Shown here: positions 8,757 through 16,269 of the stretch, piece after piece | Layout of the letters: each line of letters begins with the position of its first letter | How positions within the stretch are numbered: position 1 is the stretch's first letter | Origin: DQWO01 sp964478545 | GTDB taxonomy: Bacteria > Desulfobacterota > Anaeroferrophillalia > Anaeroferrophillales > Anaeroferrophillaceae | Reading direction: 5' to 3' | Length of the DNA: 26,394 nucleotides | Assembly: GCA_964478545.1 (NCBI GenBank) | Contig: CAYZIS010000032.1 | Span: forward strand, 1-26,394 | Notes under the pieces: model-generated | The model's input: the letters and a program-made list of their open reading frames with translations, nothing else | Databases searched by the model: none | Told to the model about the DNA's origin: nothing | Position numbers and translations under genes: made by a program

Positions 8757-10391
8757 ATGAGTGTTCACCTATTGGCAGGAAAGCTTCCCCCCTCATCCAT
8801 GTTGGTTAACGTCCCGGAATTGATTTCAGCATATTTTACCTTAACACCGAATGTTCAACACGACAGTGAACTTATAAGTTTCGGGACCTCCGGCCATCGC
8901 GGCAGCTCACTGAAACGCAGCTTTAATGAGTACCACATCCTTGCTGTGACTCAGGCGGTTTGTGATTTTCGCAAAGAGGCGGGTATTAAAGGTATTCTTT
9001 TTATGGGCATGGATACCCACGCTCTCTCCTGGCCAGCCCAGCTTACCGCGCTGCAGGTTCTTGCGGCTAACGGGGTTGATGTACGAATTGCTGCTGATTT
9101 TGGCTATACGCCTACCCCGGTTATTTCCCATGCTATCTTGACCCATAACCAAAATGGCCAGGTTCGCTGCGATGGCATTATTGTTACTCCCTCACATAAT
9201 CCACCTACGGACGGAGGTTTTAAATACAATCCGCCTCATGGCGGTCCGGCAGATACTGATGTGACGGATCAGATCCAGACCCGGGCTAATATAATTCTTG
9301 AAAATAATCTTGAGGCAGTTAAAAAAATATCTCTTCCGGATGCAATGAAGTCTGCAAACATTCAGCAATACGATTATATAACCCCCTATGTTGAAGACCT
9401 GAATAATGTGATTAATATGGATAGTATTGCAAAATCCGGAATCCATATCGGTGCTGATGCCATGGGTGGCTCCGGTTTGGCATATTATGCTGCGATTAAA
9501 GAACGTTATGGGCTTACTATGGAGATCTTCCATGATACGCTGGATTCAACGTTCTCTTTTATGCATTGTGATAGGGACGGCAAAATCAGGATGGACTGTT
9601 CTTCACCATATGCCATGGCCGGACTGGTGGCGTTGAAGGATGATTTTGATATTTCCTTTGGCAATGATACGGATTTTGATCGTCATGGCATTGTTGCGAG
9701 AAGCGTTGGACTTATGAGACCGAATGACTATCTCAGCGTCGCTATCGCTTATCTTGCGCAAAATCGGCCTCAGTGGAGAACTAATCTGGCTATAGGTAAG
9801 ACATTGGTCAGTAGCTCAATTATTGACAGGGTGGCAGCTGATCTGGACAGAAAAGTGATCGAGGTTCCGGTCGGTTTCAAATGGTTTGTTCCGGGTCTTC
9901 TCAGGGGGACCATTTTCTTTGGTGGCGAAGAGAGTGCCGGTGCCAGTTTCTTGCGTAAGGATGGCAGGGTCTGGACTACGGACAAGGACGGAATTATCAT
10001 GAATCTTCTGGCTGCCGAGATTATTGCTGAAACAGGATCCGACCCTGGAGAACATTATAAAGAGCTGACGGATAAATTCGGGGTTCCGGTCTACGCCCGC
10101 ATCGATATCCCGGCAACAGCTGAACAAAAAGCAATCCTGAAGAAAGTTGTCCCCGGGGATGTTACAGAGGGAACCCTTGCCGGTGAGCCGATTGAAGCGA
10201 TTTTAACCAATGCCCCTGGAAATAATGTCCCTATCGGCGGTTTGAAGGTCGTTGCCAAAAATGGCTGGTTTGCTCTTCGTCCATCCGGGACGGAAGATAT
10301 CTACAAGATATATGCCGAAAGTTTTATCGATGAGGATCATCTGAAATGCATTCAGGAAGAAGCCAAAGTGATGGTAGACAAACTTTTGTGA
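8757..10391 (+). CDS. pgm: Phosphoglucomutase (alpha-D-glucose-phosphate specific)
   Basis: Interconverts glucose-1-phosphate and glucose-6-phosphate in the cytoplasm. It is 544 residues, typical of the bacterial alpha-D-glucose-specific Pgm. Visible motifs are TSGHRGSS near residue 45, the phosphoserine loop TPSHNPPTDGG with Ser146, the metal loop GNDTDFDRHG, the sugar-binding GGEESAG and the C-terminal phosphate loop RPSGTEDIYKIY. The ATG is preceded by AGAGAAAGG. It directly complements glgP upstream: phosphorylase makes glucose-1-phosphate, and this enzyme passes it to glycolysis or, in reverse, to glycogen synthesis. Its leader contains one copy of the dispersed 22-nt motif. No anomalies were noted. 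Confidence 0.95.
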   Translation: MSVHLLAGKLPPSSMLVNVPELISAYFTLTPNVQHDSELISFGTSGHRGSSLKRSFNEYHILAVTQAVCDFRKEAGIKGILFMGMDTHALSWPAQLTALQVLAANGVDVRIAADFGYTPTPVISHAILTHNQNGQVRCDGIIVTPSHNPPTDGGFKYNPPHGGPADTDVTDQIQTRANIILENNLEAVKKISLPDAMKSANIQQYDYITPYVEDLNNVINMDSIAKSGIHIGADAMGGSGLAYYAAIKERYGLTMEIFHDTLDSTFSFMHCDRDGKIRMDCSSPYAMAGLVALKDDFDISFGNDTDFDRHGIVARSVGLMRPNDYLSVAIAYLAQNRPQWRTNLAIGKTLVSSSIIDRVAADLDRKVIEVPVGFKWFVPGLLRGTIFFGGEESAGASFLRKDGRVWTTDKDGIIMNLLAAEIIAETGSDPGEHYKELTDKFGVPVYARIDIPATAEQKAILKKVVPGDVTEGTLAGEPIEAILTNAPGNNVPIGGLKVVAKNGWFALRPSGTEDIYKIYAESFIDEDHLKCIQEEAKVMVDKLL

Positions 10392-10462
10392 ATTTTATTA
10401 AGGGTTGATGCAAAAATAAATCAGTTTAGCCGTTTAATTTTTCACTTATGAGGATGCAATAG

Positions 10463-11296
10463 ATGTATCACTGGCTAAGAAATCATCGGAGGAAAAAAAT
10501 TTTAAAAGAACCATTTCCTGCTAAATGGAGAGAAATTCTTGCGGAAATGGTTATTCTCTATCCCTTTTTGAATTCTGATGAAAAGATTCACCTGGAACAA
10601 TTGATACAAGTGTTTATAGCTGAAAAACATTTTGAAGGATGCAATGGGCTGGAAATTACAGACGAGATCCGGGTTGTTATTTCAGCTGATACATGCATGC
10701 TGATTCTTGGTGTCCCTCATGATCTTTTTAGAAAACTTGAGACTATCCTGGTTTATCCCTCAACGGTTGTTATCCCGTCTTCAAAAGTCGGGGTATTTAC
10801 TCGAAGCCCGCTTCTTGAACGGCCTGATACGCCAATCTTCGGTCAGGCATTTATGGGAGGGCCTGTGATTCTCGTATGGGATGAGGTTAAAAGAGAGGCG
10901 CGTCATCCTGAATCCGGGCATAATGTTGTATATCATGAGTTTGCTCATTATCTTGATATGTCTGATGGAAGAGCGGACGGAACGCCTGAGCTTCATAGTC
11001 AAGAGCAATACAGGATATGGGCAAAGGTTTTTTCTGAAGAGTTTTTTGAATTGCGCCATAAATTAAAAAAAGGGGAAAAGACATTTCTAGATCCCTATGG
11101 TACTCTAAATGAAGCTGAATTTTTTGCCGTGGCAACTGAGTTCTTTTTTACCAAACCTGTAAAAATGCAAAAAACCCATAAGGCTCTTTATGATGTCCTT
11201 TCAGGATTTTATCAGCAGGATACTGCGGAACGGGAAAGGCGCAGCAGAAAAACTGGTAGTTCAAGCCAAACCGGGAAAAAGCTTTACCAGCCCTAA
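10463..11296 (+). CDS. mtfA: MtfA-family zinc metallopeptidase
   Basis: A 277-residue cytosolic gluzincin-like peptidase of the MtfA (DUF980) family. The zinc motif HEFAH is at 158-162 (His158, Glu159, His162) followed by YLD, and the third ligand is expected at Glu219 in EAEFFAVATEFFF, matching the family spacing. In E. coli MtfA interacts with the glucose repressor Mlc and affects PTS sugar uptake. Lying 71 nt after pgm, a role in sugar control here is plausible but unproven. GAGGATGC upstream supports the ATG. The C-terminal tail (about 255-277) is basic and low-complexity. Its last 36 bases overlap the convergent marC gene. Confidence 0.88.
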   Translation: MYHWLRNHRRKKILKEPFPAKWREILAEMVILYPFLNSDEKIHLEQLIQVFIAEKHFEGCNGLEITDEIRVVISADTCMLILGVPHDLFRKLETILVYPSTVVIPSSKVGVFTRSPLLERPDTPIFGQAFMGGPVILVWDEVKREARHPESGHNVVYHEFAHYLDMSDGRADGTPELHSQEQYRIWAKVFSEEFFELRHKLKKGEKTFLDPYGTLNEAEFFAVATEFFFTKPVKMQKTHKALYDVLSGFYQQDTAERERRSRKTGSSSQTGKKLYQP

Positions 11297-11902
11297 AGCA
11301 ATCATTTGTATTCCAATAGCTGCCAGGAGCAAGCCCATGACCCGGGTGGCGATATTCAATCCGGTAATCCCTAGTTTTTTACCAATGGGTGTCGCCATTT
11401 GTAGAACCAGCCATACCGCCATCGCCACAAGGATGATTCCTGCGCTCATTATCAATCGGTCAGTCCAGTTGGCCGCCTGATGCGCATCAACAATCACCAA
11501 GCTGATGGCTCCCGGTCCTGCCATCAGTGGGATGGCCAGGGGGACGACGGCGATATTGTCTTTGTTGCCGGCCTCATCGGCTTCTTCCGGACTTTGTCTG
11601 GTGTGGCTTTGCTTGGCATGCAACATGTTAACCGCCATCAAAAGGATAAGTAAACCGCCACCAACACGAAATGCAGGGATGCCTATGCCGAAAAATGCCA
11701 AAATGGCCTCTCCGATCCACGTTGCAAGAATCAGGATTATGGCAACTGAGAATGCGCTTATACTGGCGATCTGGCGACACTCTCCAAAGGTTCGATCACC
11801 GCTCAGTGAGAGAAAGACAGGGATAGCTCCTAATGGATTAACAATGGCCAGAACCCCGATCAGTGCTTTTGCATATAGTTTATATTCTGGAGAAAAGGTC
11901 AT
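11261..11902 (-). CDS. MarC-family integral membrane protein
   Basis: A 213-residue hydrophobic protein with about six transmembrane helices in the MarC/NAAT arrangement. The N-terminal helix has LIGVLAIVNPLGAIPVFLSL, the diagnostic NP(L/I)GAIP motif, and the second half repeats the pattern with AVVPLAIPLMAGPGAISLV. Family members are called 'multiple antibiotic resistance' proteins for historical reasons, and no transport activity is firmly assigned. It is convergent to mtfA, with a 36-bp 3' overlap, so transcription of each gene runs into the other. Upstream AAGGCTAAGAG serves as a modest ribosome-binding site. Confidence 0.9.
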   Translation of the reverse strand: MTFSPEYKLYAKALIGVLAIVNPLGAIPVFLSLSGDRTFGECRQIASISAFSVAIILILATWIGEAILAFFGIGIPAFRVGGGLLILLMAVNMLHAKQSHTRQSPEEADEAGNKDNIAVVPLAIPLMAGPGAISLVIVDAHQAANWTDRLIMSAGIILVAMAVWLVLQMATPIGKKLGITGLNIATRVMGLLLAAIGIQMIALGLVKLFPGLA

Positions 11903-12347
11903 TATGCTCTTAGCCTTTTTATTTATGTTTCTTATTTTAACTGCTATTCATTAAATCGTGTCGTATATGAAGATTTCTGCCTTTGACCCTTTGGTGTGAT
12001 AACTTTTGGCGACAATGGACTTTCTTTTGAAGTCAACTCTCAGCGGTTGATTTGTGACGGCTTTGTTCTCTCTATGAATATCGTCGATAATAGCACAACT
12101 GTTTTTATCAATCATAGAATTTTTTTCAATCAAAACTATGGGGGGGGGTAAAGAGATAATGTAATGGTTGCCCCTTATTAGGAATCTGGTGATTATGCCG
12201 CTGGAATAAATCTGATTGCCTGAAATTTAAATGGCAAACAGTTGGTCAAATTGTTATAAAAGTATTCGAAGTAGCAGAAAAATGCGATCTTGTTGCATGT
12301 ATACTTTTTGCAAAGAAAAACCCCTATGGAATCAGGAGGGGGGAAGT
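11903..12347. other. Sparse intergenic region between marC and the truncated usp gene
   Basis: About 445 bases holding only the doubtful 60-residue ORF, a run of nine G at 12140-12148, and AT-rich sequence. A plus-strand frame open from 12231 runs into the Usp gene, but its first 39 residues are unlike the family and it lacks a ribosome-binding site, so I treat it as non-coding. Divergent promoters for marC (left) and usp (right) are expected here, but none is clear enough to annotate. Confidence 0.5.
11951..12133 (-). CDS. Small hypothetical protein upstream of marC (doubtful)
   Basis: A possible 60-residue basic protein ending SYHTKGSKAEIFIYDTI. The composition is protein-like (charged, non-repetitive) and it lies 48 nt upstream of marC on the same strand. 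However, I see no Shine-Dalgarno sequence. The start would be TTG at 12133 or an internal ATG at 12115, and a run of nine G (plus strand, 12140-12148) lies immediately upstream. I do not recognise a family. It could be a decayed 3' fragment of a longer gene. Confidence 0.3.
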   Translation of the reverse strand: MIEKNSMIDKNSCAIIDDIHRENKAVTNQPLRVDFKRKSIVAKSYHTKGSKAEIFIYDTI

Positions 12348-12689
12348 ATGGAAGATATCAAGCGTATCCTTGTTATGAGTAGATCTACAAAATCTTGTCA
12401 TAAAGCGGTTCATTATGGATTTAAACTATCGAAAATGATCGGGGCCGAATTATATGTGGCGCATATATATACTGACATTTTTAACATGGGGGGTGGAAAT
12501 ATTGCCACTTCACAGAAGGACTTTCGTGAAGAGTATAACCAGATGCAGAATCAAACCAAGACTGAAATTGATAAGTTAATTGCTGCGGAGCAAGACAACG
12601 AAAAACCAGTTAAAGTGAAGGAAATTATCGCCAATGGGCCTGCGTATGACGAAGGTTGCAGCATAACGAAAAAGATGGAGTTTTTATGA
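12348..12689 (+). pseudogene. Universal stress protein, C-terminally truncated
   Basis: The start at 12348 is set by the strong AGGAGGGGGG at 12334-12343. The first about 100 residues are a typical UspA fold: IKRILVMSRSTKSCHKAVHY, then KLSKMIGAELYVAHIY, a long central helix and VKEIIANGPAYDEG. In the family the strand-helix after this leads to the nucleotide-binding GxxGx9G(S/T) loop and a final VLLV-type strand, about 45 residues more. Here the frame ends at 113 residues, inside a copy of the dispersed GAGTTTTTATGAA motif. Neither other forward frame restores the missing end before atpD. It is most likely a gene broken by recombination or insertion at the repeat. A functional short Usp is possible but would lack the ATP loop. 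Confidence 0.65.
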
Positions 12690-12698
12690 AGCCATCAA
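12678..12698 (+). repeat. Dispersed GAGTTTTTAYGAARYCAYCAA motif, copy C (usp 3' end / atpD leader)
   Basis: GAGTTTTTATGAAGCCATCA followed by A, with only two differences from copy A. It supplies the last codons and the TGA stop of the truncated Usp gene and lies 157 nt upstream of atpD, in the sense orientation. Confidence 0.6.
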
Positions 12699-12855
12699 TA
12701 CTACCTTCTAAAACACGAAATTTTAGTTGTTATCCATTTACATGATAGTGCAACGATGGATGGAACTTCAGCGCCATTATATCTCAACCTCATTGACCAT
12801 ATCTGCTCATAAGATTCCTGCTTTTTGATGGCGGAAAGTAATTGATTGGTGGATC

Positions 12856-14226
12856 ATGAACAACGTTGGAACCGTTATTTCCGTCCGTGGCAGTGTGGTG
12901 GATGTCCACTTTGGCAAACACCTGCCATCACTTTTCAACATCCTGCAGGGTGGAGAAAAACAGGAAATTATTATTGAGGTGGTTTCGCATCTGGATATAC
13001 ATACGGTAAGGGGCATTGCTTTGACCTCGATTCAGGGATTGGCCCAGGGATCAACGATCATTGATACCGGCTGCTCACTGGAAGTACCGGTGGGCAGGGA
13101 GCTGTTGGGCCGGGTGTTCAACGTTTTTGGTGAACCTATTGATCGCCTGGGACCGGTGGAAACCGGAAAAAAGCGTGCTATTCACCAGCGGCCGGTGCCG
13201 CTGAACCGGCAGATAACCACGTCGGAGATTTTTACCACCGGAATCAAGGCTATTGATGTCCTGGCGCCTTTGGAGCGTGGGGGGAAAGCCGGTCTTTTCG
13301 GTGGTGCCGGGGTGGGCAAAACGGTGCTGATCATGGAGATGATTCATAACGTGGTCGGTGGACATGGGGGGATAAGCCTGTTTTGCGGGATTGGTGAAAG
13401 ACTTCGCGAAGGTGAAGAACTCTATCGGGAGATGAAAGAAGCGGGGGTATTGCAAAATACGGTCATGGTCTTCGGCCAGATGAATGAACCTCCCGGGGCC
13501 AGGTTCAGGGTGGGGCACGCGGCCTTGACCATGGCGGAATATTTTCGCGACGATGCCAGACAGGATGTGTTGCTGCTGGTTGACAATATCTTCCGCTTTA
13601 TTCAAGCGGGGATGGAGGTGTCAGGCCTTTTGGGACAGCTTCCCTCGCGGTTGGGATATCAACCCACTTTAGGGACGGAGCTGGCGGAGCTGGAAGAAAG
13701 AATCTGCTCTACCGCCACCGGGTCCATCTCCTCGGTGCAGGCAGTTTATGTTCCCGCTGATGATTTTACTGATCCCGCTGCCGTCCATACCTTTGGCCAC
13801 TTGACCGCTTCTATCATCCTGTCCCGCAAACGGGCCAGTGAAGGGTTTTATCCCGCCATCGATCCACTGGCTTCCAGTTCCAAAATGCTGGTCCCTCAGA
13901 TTGTCGGCGAACGTCATTATCGCCTGGCACAGCGGATTCGGGAAACCCTGGCTGAATACGAAGAACTCAAGGATATCATTGCCATGCTGGGCCTGGAAGA
14001 GTTGTCCCAGCGGGATCGGCATACGGTAAACCGGGCCCGGCGTTTGGAACGTTTCCTTACCCAGCCATTCAGTGTGACGGAACAGTTTACCGGTCATGCT
14101 GGCAAAAATGTTCCTTTGGCAGTGGCGCTGGATGGTTGTGAGCGGATTTTAAACGATGAGTTCAGCCGCTATCCGGAAAAATCCCTCTATATGATCGGCA
14201 GCTTGGACGAGGTGAAAAAAGAATGA
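12856..14226 (+). CDS. atpD: N-ATPase F1 beta subunit
   Basis: Catalytic nucleotide-binding subunit of the rotary ATPase headpiece, 456 residues. Motifs include the P-loop GLFGGAGVGKTV (about 148-159), the catalytic-glutamate loop GERLREGEELYREM, the Walker B region DVLLLVDNIFRFIQ, GQLPSRLGYQPTL and VPADDFTDPA. It is the first gene of an atpDCQRBEFAG cluster. This gene order, with beta first and no atpH, defines N-type ATPases rather than the housekeeping atpIBEFHAGDC order. Its stop overlaps the atpC start (ATGA). The weak purine stretch TTGGTGG precedes the ATG. In N-ATPases the motor is thought to act chiefly as an ATP-driven cation pump. Confidence 0.95.
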   Translation: MNNVGTVISVRGSVVDVHFGKHLPSLFNILQGGEKQEIIIEVVSHLDIHTVRGIALTSIQGLAQGSTIIDTGCSLEVPVGRELLGRVFNVFGEPIDRLGPVETGKKRAIHQRPVPLNRQITTSEIFTTGIKAIDVLAPLERGGKAGLFGGAGVGKTVLIMEMIHNVVGGHGGISLFCGIGERLREGEELYREMKEAGVLQNTVMVFGQMNEPPGARFRVGHAALTMAEYFRDDARQDVLLLVDNIFRFIQAGMEVSGLLGQLPSRLGYQPTLGTELAELEERICSTATGSISSVQAVYVPADDFTDPAAVHTFGHLTASIILSRKRASEGFYPAIDPLASSSKMLVPQIVGERHYRLAQRIRETLAEYEELKDIIAMLGLEELSQRDRHTVNRARRLERFLTQPFSVTEQFTGHAGKNVPLAVALDGCERILNDEFSRYPEKSLYMIGSLDEVKKE

Positions 14227-14612
14227 AGCTGAAAATTATCCTGCCAACCAGAATACTCATTGATGAAAAAACCAGCAAAATTACTGCTGAGGCCCAGAAT
14301 GGTTCCTTTTGTCTGCGCCCCAGGCATATTGATTTTGTCGCCGCCCTGGTTCCCGGTCTGTTTTCTTTTGTGAACCATGAAGACCGGGAAACTTTTCTGG
14401 CCGTGGATGAAGGCGTGTTGCTGAAATGTGGTCACCGGGTGCTGGTATCCACCCGTCGGGCGGTGCCGGGAACGGATCTGGGAACTCTGAGCCTCCTGGT
14501 ACAAGATGAATTTCTCATCCTGGATGACCGGGAAAAAACGGTTCGTTCGGCTATTTCGAAGATCGAAGCTGATTTTATCCGCTCTTTTTTGGAGATTCAA
14601 AAACATGGATGA
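14223..14612 (+). CDS. atpC: N-ATPase epsilon subunit
   Basis: Central-stalk epsilon subunit, 129 residues, beginning with the beta-sandwich MKLKIILPTRILIDE and containing NGSFCLRPRHIDFVAALVPG, the equivalent of the GxxGxLPxH region of classical epsilon. The C-terminal helical part is DDREKTVRSAISKIEADFIR. It overlaps atpD by 4 nt at the start and atpQ by 8 nt at the end, implying translational coupling. It couples rotation of gamma and the c-ring and may inhibit ATP hydrolysis in some family members. Confidence 0.9.
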   Translation: MKLKIILPTRILIDEKTSKITAEAQNGSFCLRPRHIDFVAALVPGLFSFVNHEDRETFLAVDEGVLLKCGHRVLVSTRRAVPGTDLGTLSLLVQDEFLILDDREKTVRSAISKIEADFIRSFLEIQKHG

Positions 14613-14913
14613 CCGGCATCCGGAGAAAAAAGAGCAGGTAACGGCTGAGTTCAGTCGGCAGATTGCAGCCAAGGAGCAGCGGAAGCTGAAAGGGCGACGG
14701 CAAAAAGGGCAGGATGTCTGGTTCGGCCTCGGGATGTTCGGCCTGGTTGGCTGGTCAGTGACCATTCCTACCCTTCTTGGCATCGCACTTGGTGTCTGGG
14801 TGGATAAAACCTGGGAAAGCCAATATTCATGGACCTTGATGGGTCTTTTGATCGGCGTTATTTTAGGCTGTTTGCAGGCATGGTATTGGATTAAGCAGGA
14901 GAGCAAACGTTAG
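14605..14913 (+). CDS. atpQ: N-ATPase accessory membrane protein AtpQ (AtpI-like)
   Basis: A 102-residue protein with a charged, lysine/glutamate-rich N-terminal 40 residues and two transmembrane helices (about 45-67, GLGMFGLVGWSVTIPTLLGI, and about 75-94, SWTLMGLLIGVILGCLQAWY), the AtpI-like layout. The start ATG at 14605 overlaps the end of atpC by 8 nt. A longer in-frame reading from 14506 lies inside atpC and is rejected. AtpQ and AtpR are the two extra genes characteristic of N-ATPase operons and are thought to help rotor assembly. Function is inferred from position and topology. Confidence 0.85.
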   Translation: MDDRHPEKKEQVTAEFSRQIAAKEQRKLKGRRQKGQDVWFGLGMFGLVGWSVTIPTLLGIALGVWVDKTWESQYSWTLMGLLIGVILGCLQAWYWIKQESKR

Positions 14914-14961
14914 GCCGCCTTAAAGTCAGAATCCAGAAGGTAGCATTCAGGAGGTGAAAAC

Positions 14962-15273
14962 ATGATGATTATCCACAGCACTATGTTGGATATGGTATTG
15001 GCTTTTGCCGTTGGTCTTGGCATTGGCAGCTTTTATTTTCTTGCCCTGTGGTGGACTGTTCGCCGTTTGCCAAAGGCTCGTTTCCCGGCCTGCTTGACCC
15101 TGGGTAGTTACCTTATCCGCAGTGCGGTCAGCATGGCCGGTTTCTACCTGGTCATGTCCGGTTGTTGGGAAAGGCTGCTTGCCAGTTTATTGGGTTTTAT
15201 TATTATGCGTTTTATTCTGGTTCGTTGGTTTCAGCCGGAAAAACCATTTATTCCTGCCGGGAGAACTTGCTGA
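14962..15273 (+). CDS. atpR: N-ATPase accessory membrane protein AtpR
   Basis: A 103-residue protein with three predicted transmembrane helices: about 8-31 (VLAFAVGLGIGSFYFLALWW), 43-64 and 69-88. The second helix begins SYLIRSAVSM, whose membrane arginine matches the conserved basic residue proposed in AtpR proteins to pair with the c-subunit carboxylate during ring assembly. A strong AGGAGGTG site precedes the ATG (14962), 48 nt after atpQ. This is the largest gap in the operon. The stop TGA shares its last base with the atpB start (TGATG). Confidence 0.85.
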   Translation: MMIIHSTMLDMVLAFAVGLGIGSFYFLALWWTVRRLPKARFPACLTLGSYLIRSAVSMAGFYLVMSGCWERLLASLLGFIIMRFILVRWFQPEKPFIPAGRTC

Positions 15274-15995
15274 TGGATATCCAGCTGCTTACCCCGGACC
15301 AGGTGGTTTTCTGGCGTTGGGGGCCGGTTTCGATTAATGCAACCCTGGTTTTTACCTGGGCGATTATGCTGCTGCTGGTAGGTGGTTCATGGTTGGCAAC
15401 CAGGAATCTGTCAGGTGATCTGCGCTTATCCCGCTGGCAAAACCTGTTGGAAATTGTTGTTGCTGGTATCAGACAGCAGATTCGGGAGATAAGCCAGCGG
15501 CAGCCGGATAAATTTCTGCCTTTCATCGGCACACTTTTTATTTTTATTGTGGTCTCCAACCTCCTGGCCGTGGTTCCCGGTTATATTGCTCCCACCGCTT
15601 CACTGTCCACCACCGCCGGCTTGGCCATCGGTGTTTTTCTCGCGGTACCCTGGTATGGTATCCGTGATCAGGGATTCAAACAATATTTGCGTAATTATCT
15701 GCAACCGACGATTTTCATGTTGCCATTTAATATTATCGGCGAGTTATCCCGTACCCTGGCTCTGGCTGTGCGCCTTTTCGGCAATATCATGAGCGGGGCG
15801 AAAATCGCTGCGATTTTTCTGGCCCTGGTGCCGTTGATCTTCCCCATCTTTATGCAGGTCCTGGGACTTTTGACGGGGCTCATCCAGGCCTATATCTTCG
15901 CTATTCTGGCGATGGTTTACATTGCTGCCGCCCTCCGTGTTCATGAAAAAAAACAACTGAATAAAGAACAGAAAGGAGAGAATTCGTATGGATAG
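15273..15995 (+). CDS. atpB: N-ATPase Fo subunit a
   Basis: Stator channel subunit of the membrane sector, 240 residues, five to six transmembrane helices. The essential helix carries LALAVRLFGNIMSG, whose arginine is the universally conserved residue facing the rotor carboxylate, and the last helix is LIQAYIFAILAMVYIAAAL. The start at 15273 (TGATG overlap with atpR) gives the expected N-terminus MDIQLLTPDQVVFWRWGPV. A longer frame beginning at 15162 lies inside atpR and is rejected. It ends within the first codons of atpE, an 8-nt overlap. Confidence 0.94.
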   Translation: MDIQLLTPDQVVFWRWGPVSINATLVFTWAIMLLLVGGSWLATRNLSGDLRLSRWQNLLEIVVAGIRQQIREISQRQPDKFLPFIGTLFIFIVVSNLLAVVPGYIAPTASLSTTAGLAIGVFLAVPWYGIRDQGFKQYLRNYLQPTIFMLPFNIIGELSRTLALAVRLFGNIMSGAKIAAIFLALVPLIFPIFMQVLGLLTGLIQAYIFAILAMVYIAAALRVHEKKQLNKEQKGENSYG

Positions 15996-16266
15996 TCTTT
16001 GTCTTATCGGTATGGTTTCAATTTTTACCGCCGGCCTGACCATTGGTATCGGTGCCATTGGCCCGGCCCTGGGGGAAGGCAGGGCGGTATCTCAAGCGCT
16101 CAGTTCTATTGCCCAGCAACCGGATGAAGCCAACACCATTACCCGAACCCTGTTTGTCGGTTTGGCGATGATTGAGTCCACTGGAATCTACTGCCTGGTA
16201 ATCTCCATGATTCTCATTTTTGCCAATCCTTTCTGGAATTACTTCCTCAGTAAAGTGGGAGGCTGA
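15988..16266 (+). CDS. atpE: N-ATPase Fo subunit c (rotor ring), two carboxylates
   Basis: A 92-residue hairpin proteolipid with two transmembrane helices around the QQPDEAN polar loop (43-49). The outer helix has the ion-binding motif IESTGIYCLV with Glu63, Ser64, Thr65 and Tyr68, matching the sodium-binding set known from Ilyobacter tartaricus c (Glu65, Ser66, Thr67, Tyr70). On the inner helix GPALGEGRAV puts Glu30 where the Ilyobacter protein has Gln32, giving two carboxylates per hairpin. GAAAGGAGAG lies 9 nt upstream of the ATG. Sodium coupling is suggested by the outer-helix ligands, but the second glutamate leaves ion specificity open, and at least one studied N-ATPase ring is proton-specific. 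Confidence 0.95.
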   Translation: MDSLCLIGMVSIFTAGLTIGIGAIGPALGEGRAVSQALSSIAQQPDEANTITRTLFVGLAMIESTGIYCLVISMILIFANPFWNYFLSKVGG

Positions 16267-16269
16267 ACC

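Noticed and set aside
11951..12133. Small ORF read as a toxin/antitoxin component
   Set aside because: No partner gene, no ribosome-binding site and no family signature. Kept only as a doubtful hypothetical.
13075..13605. 176-codon minus-strand frame opposite atpD
   Set aside because: Antisense shadow of the conserved beta subunit. No supporting signals.
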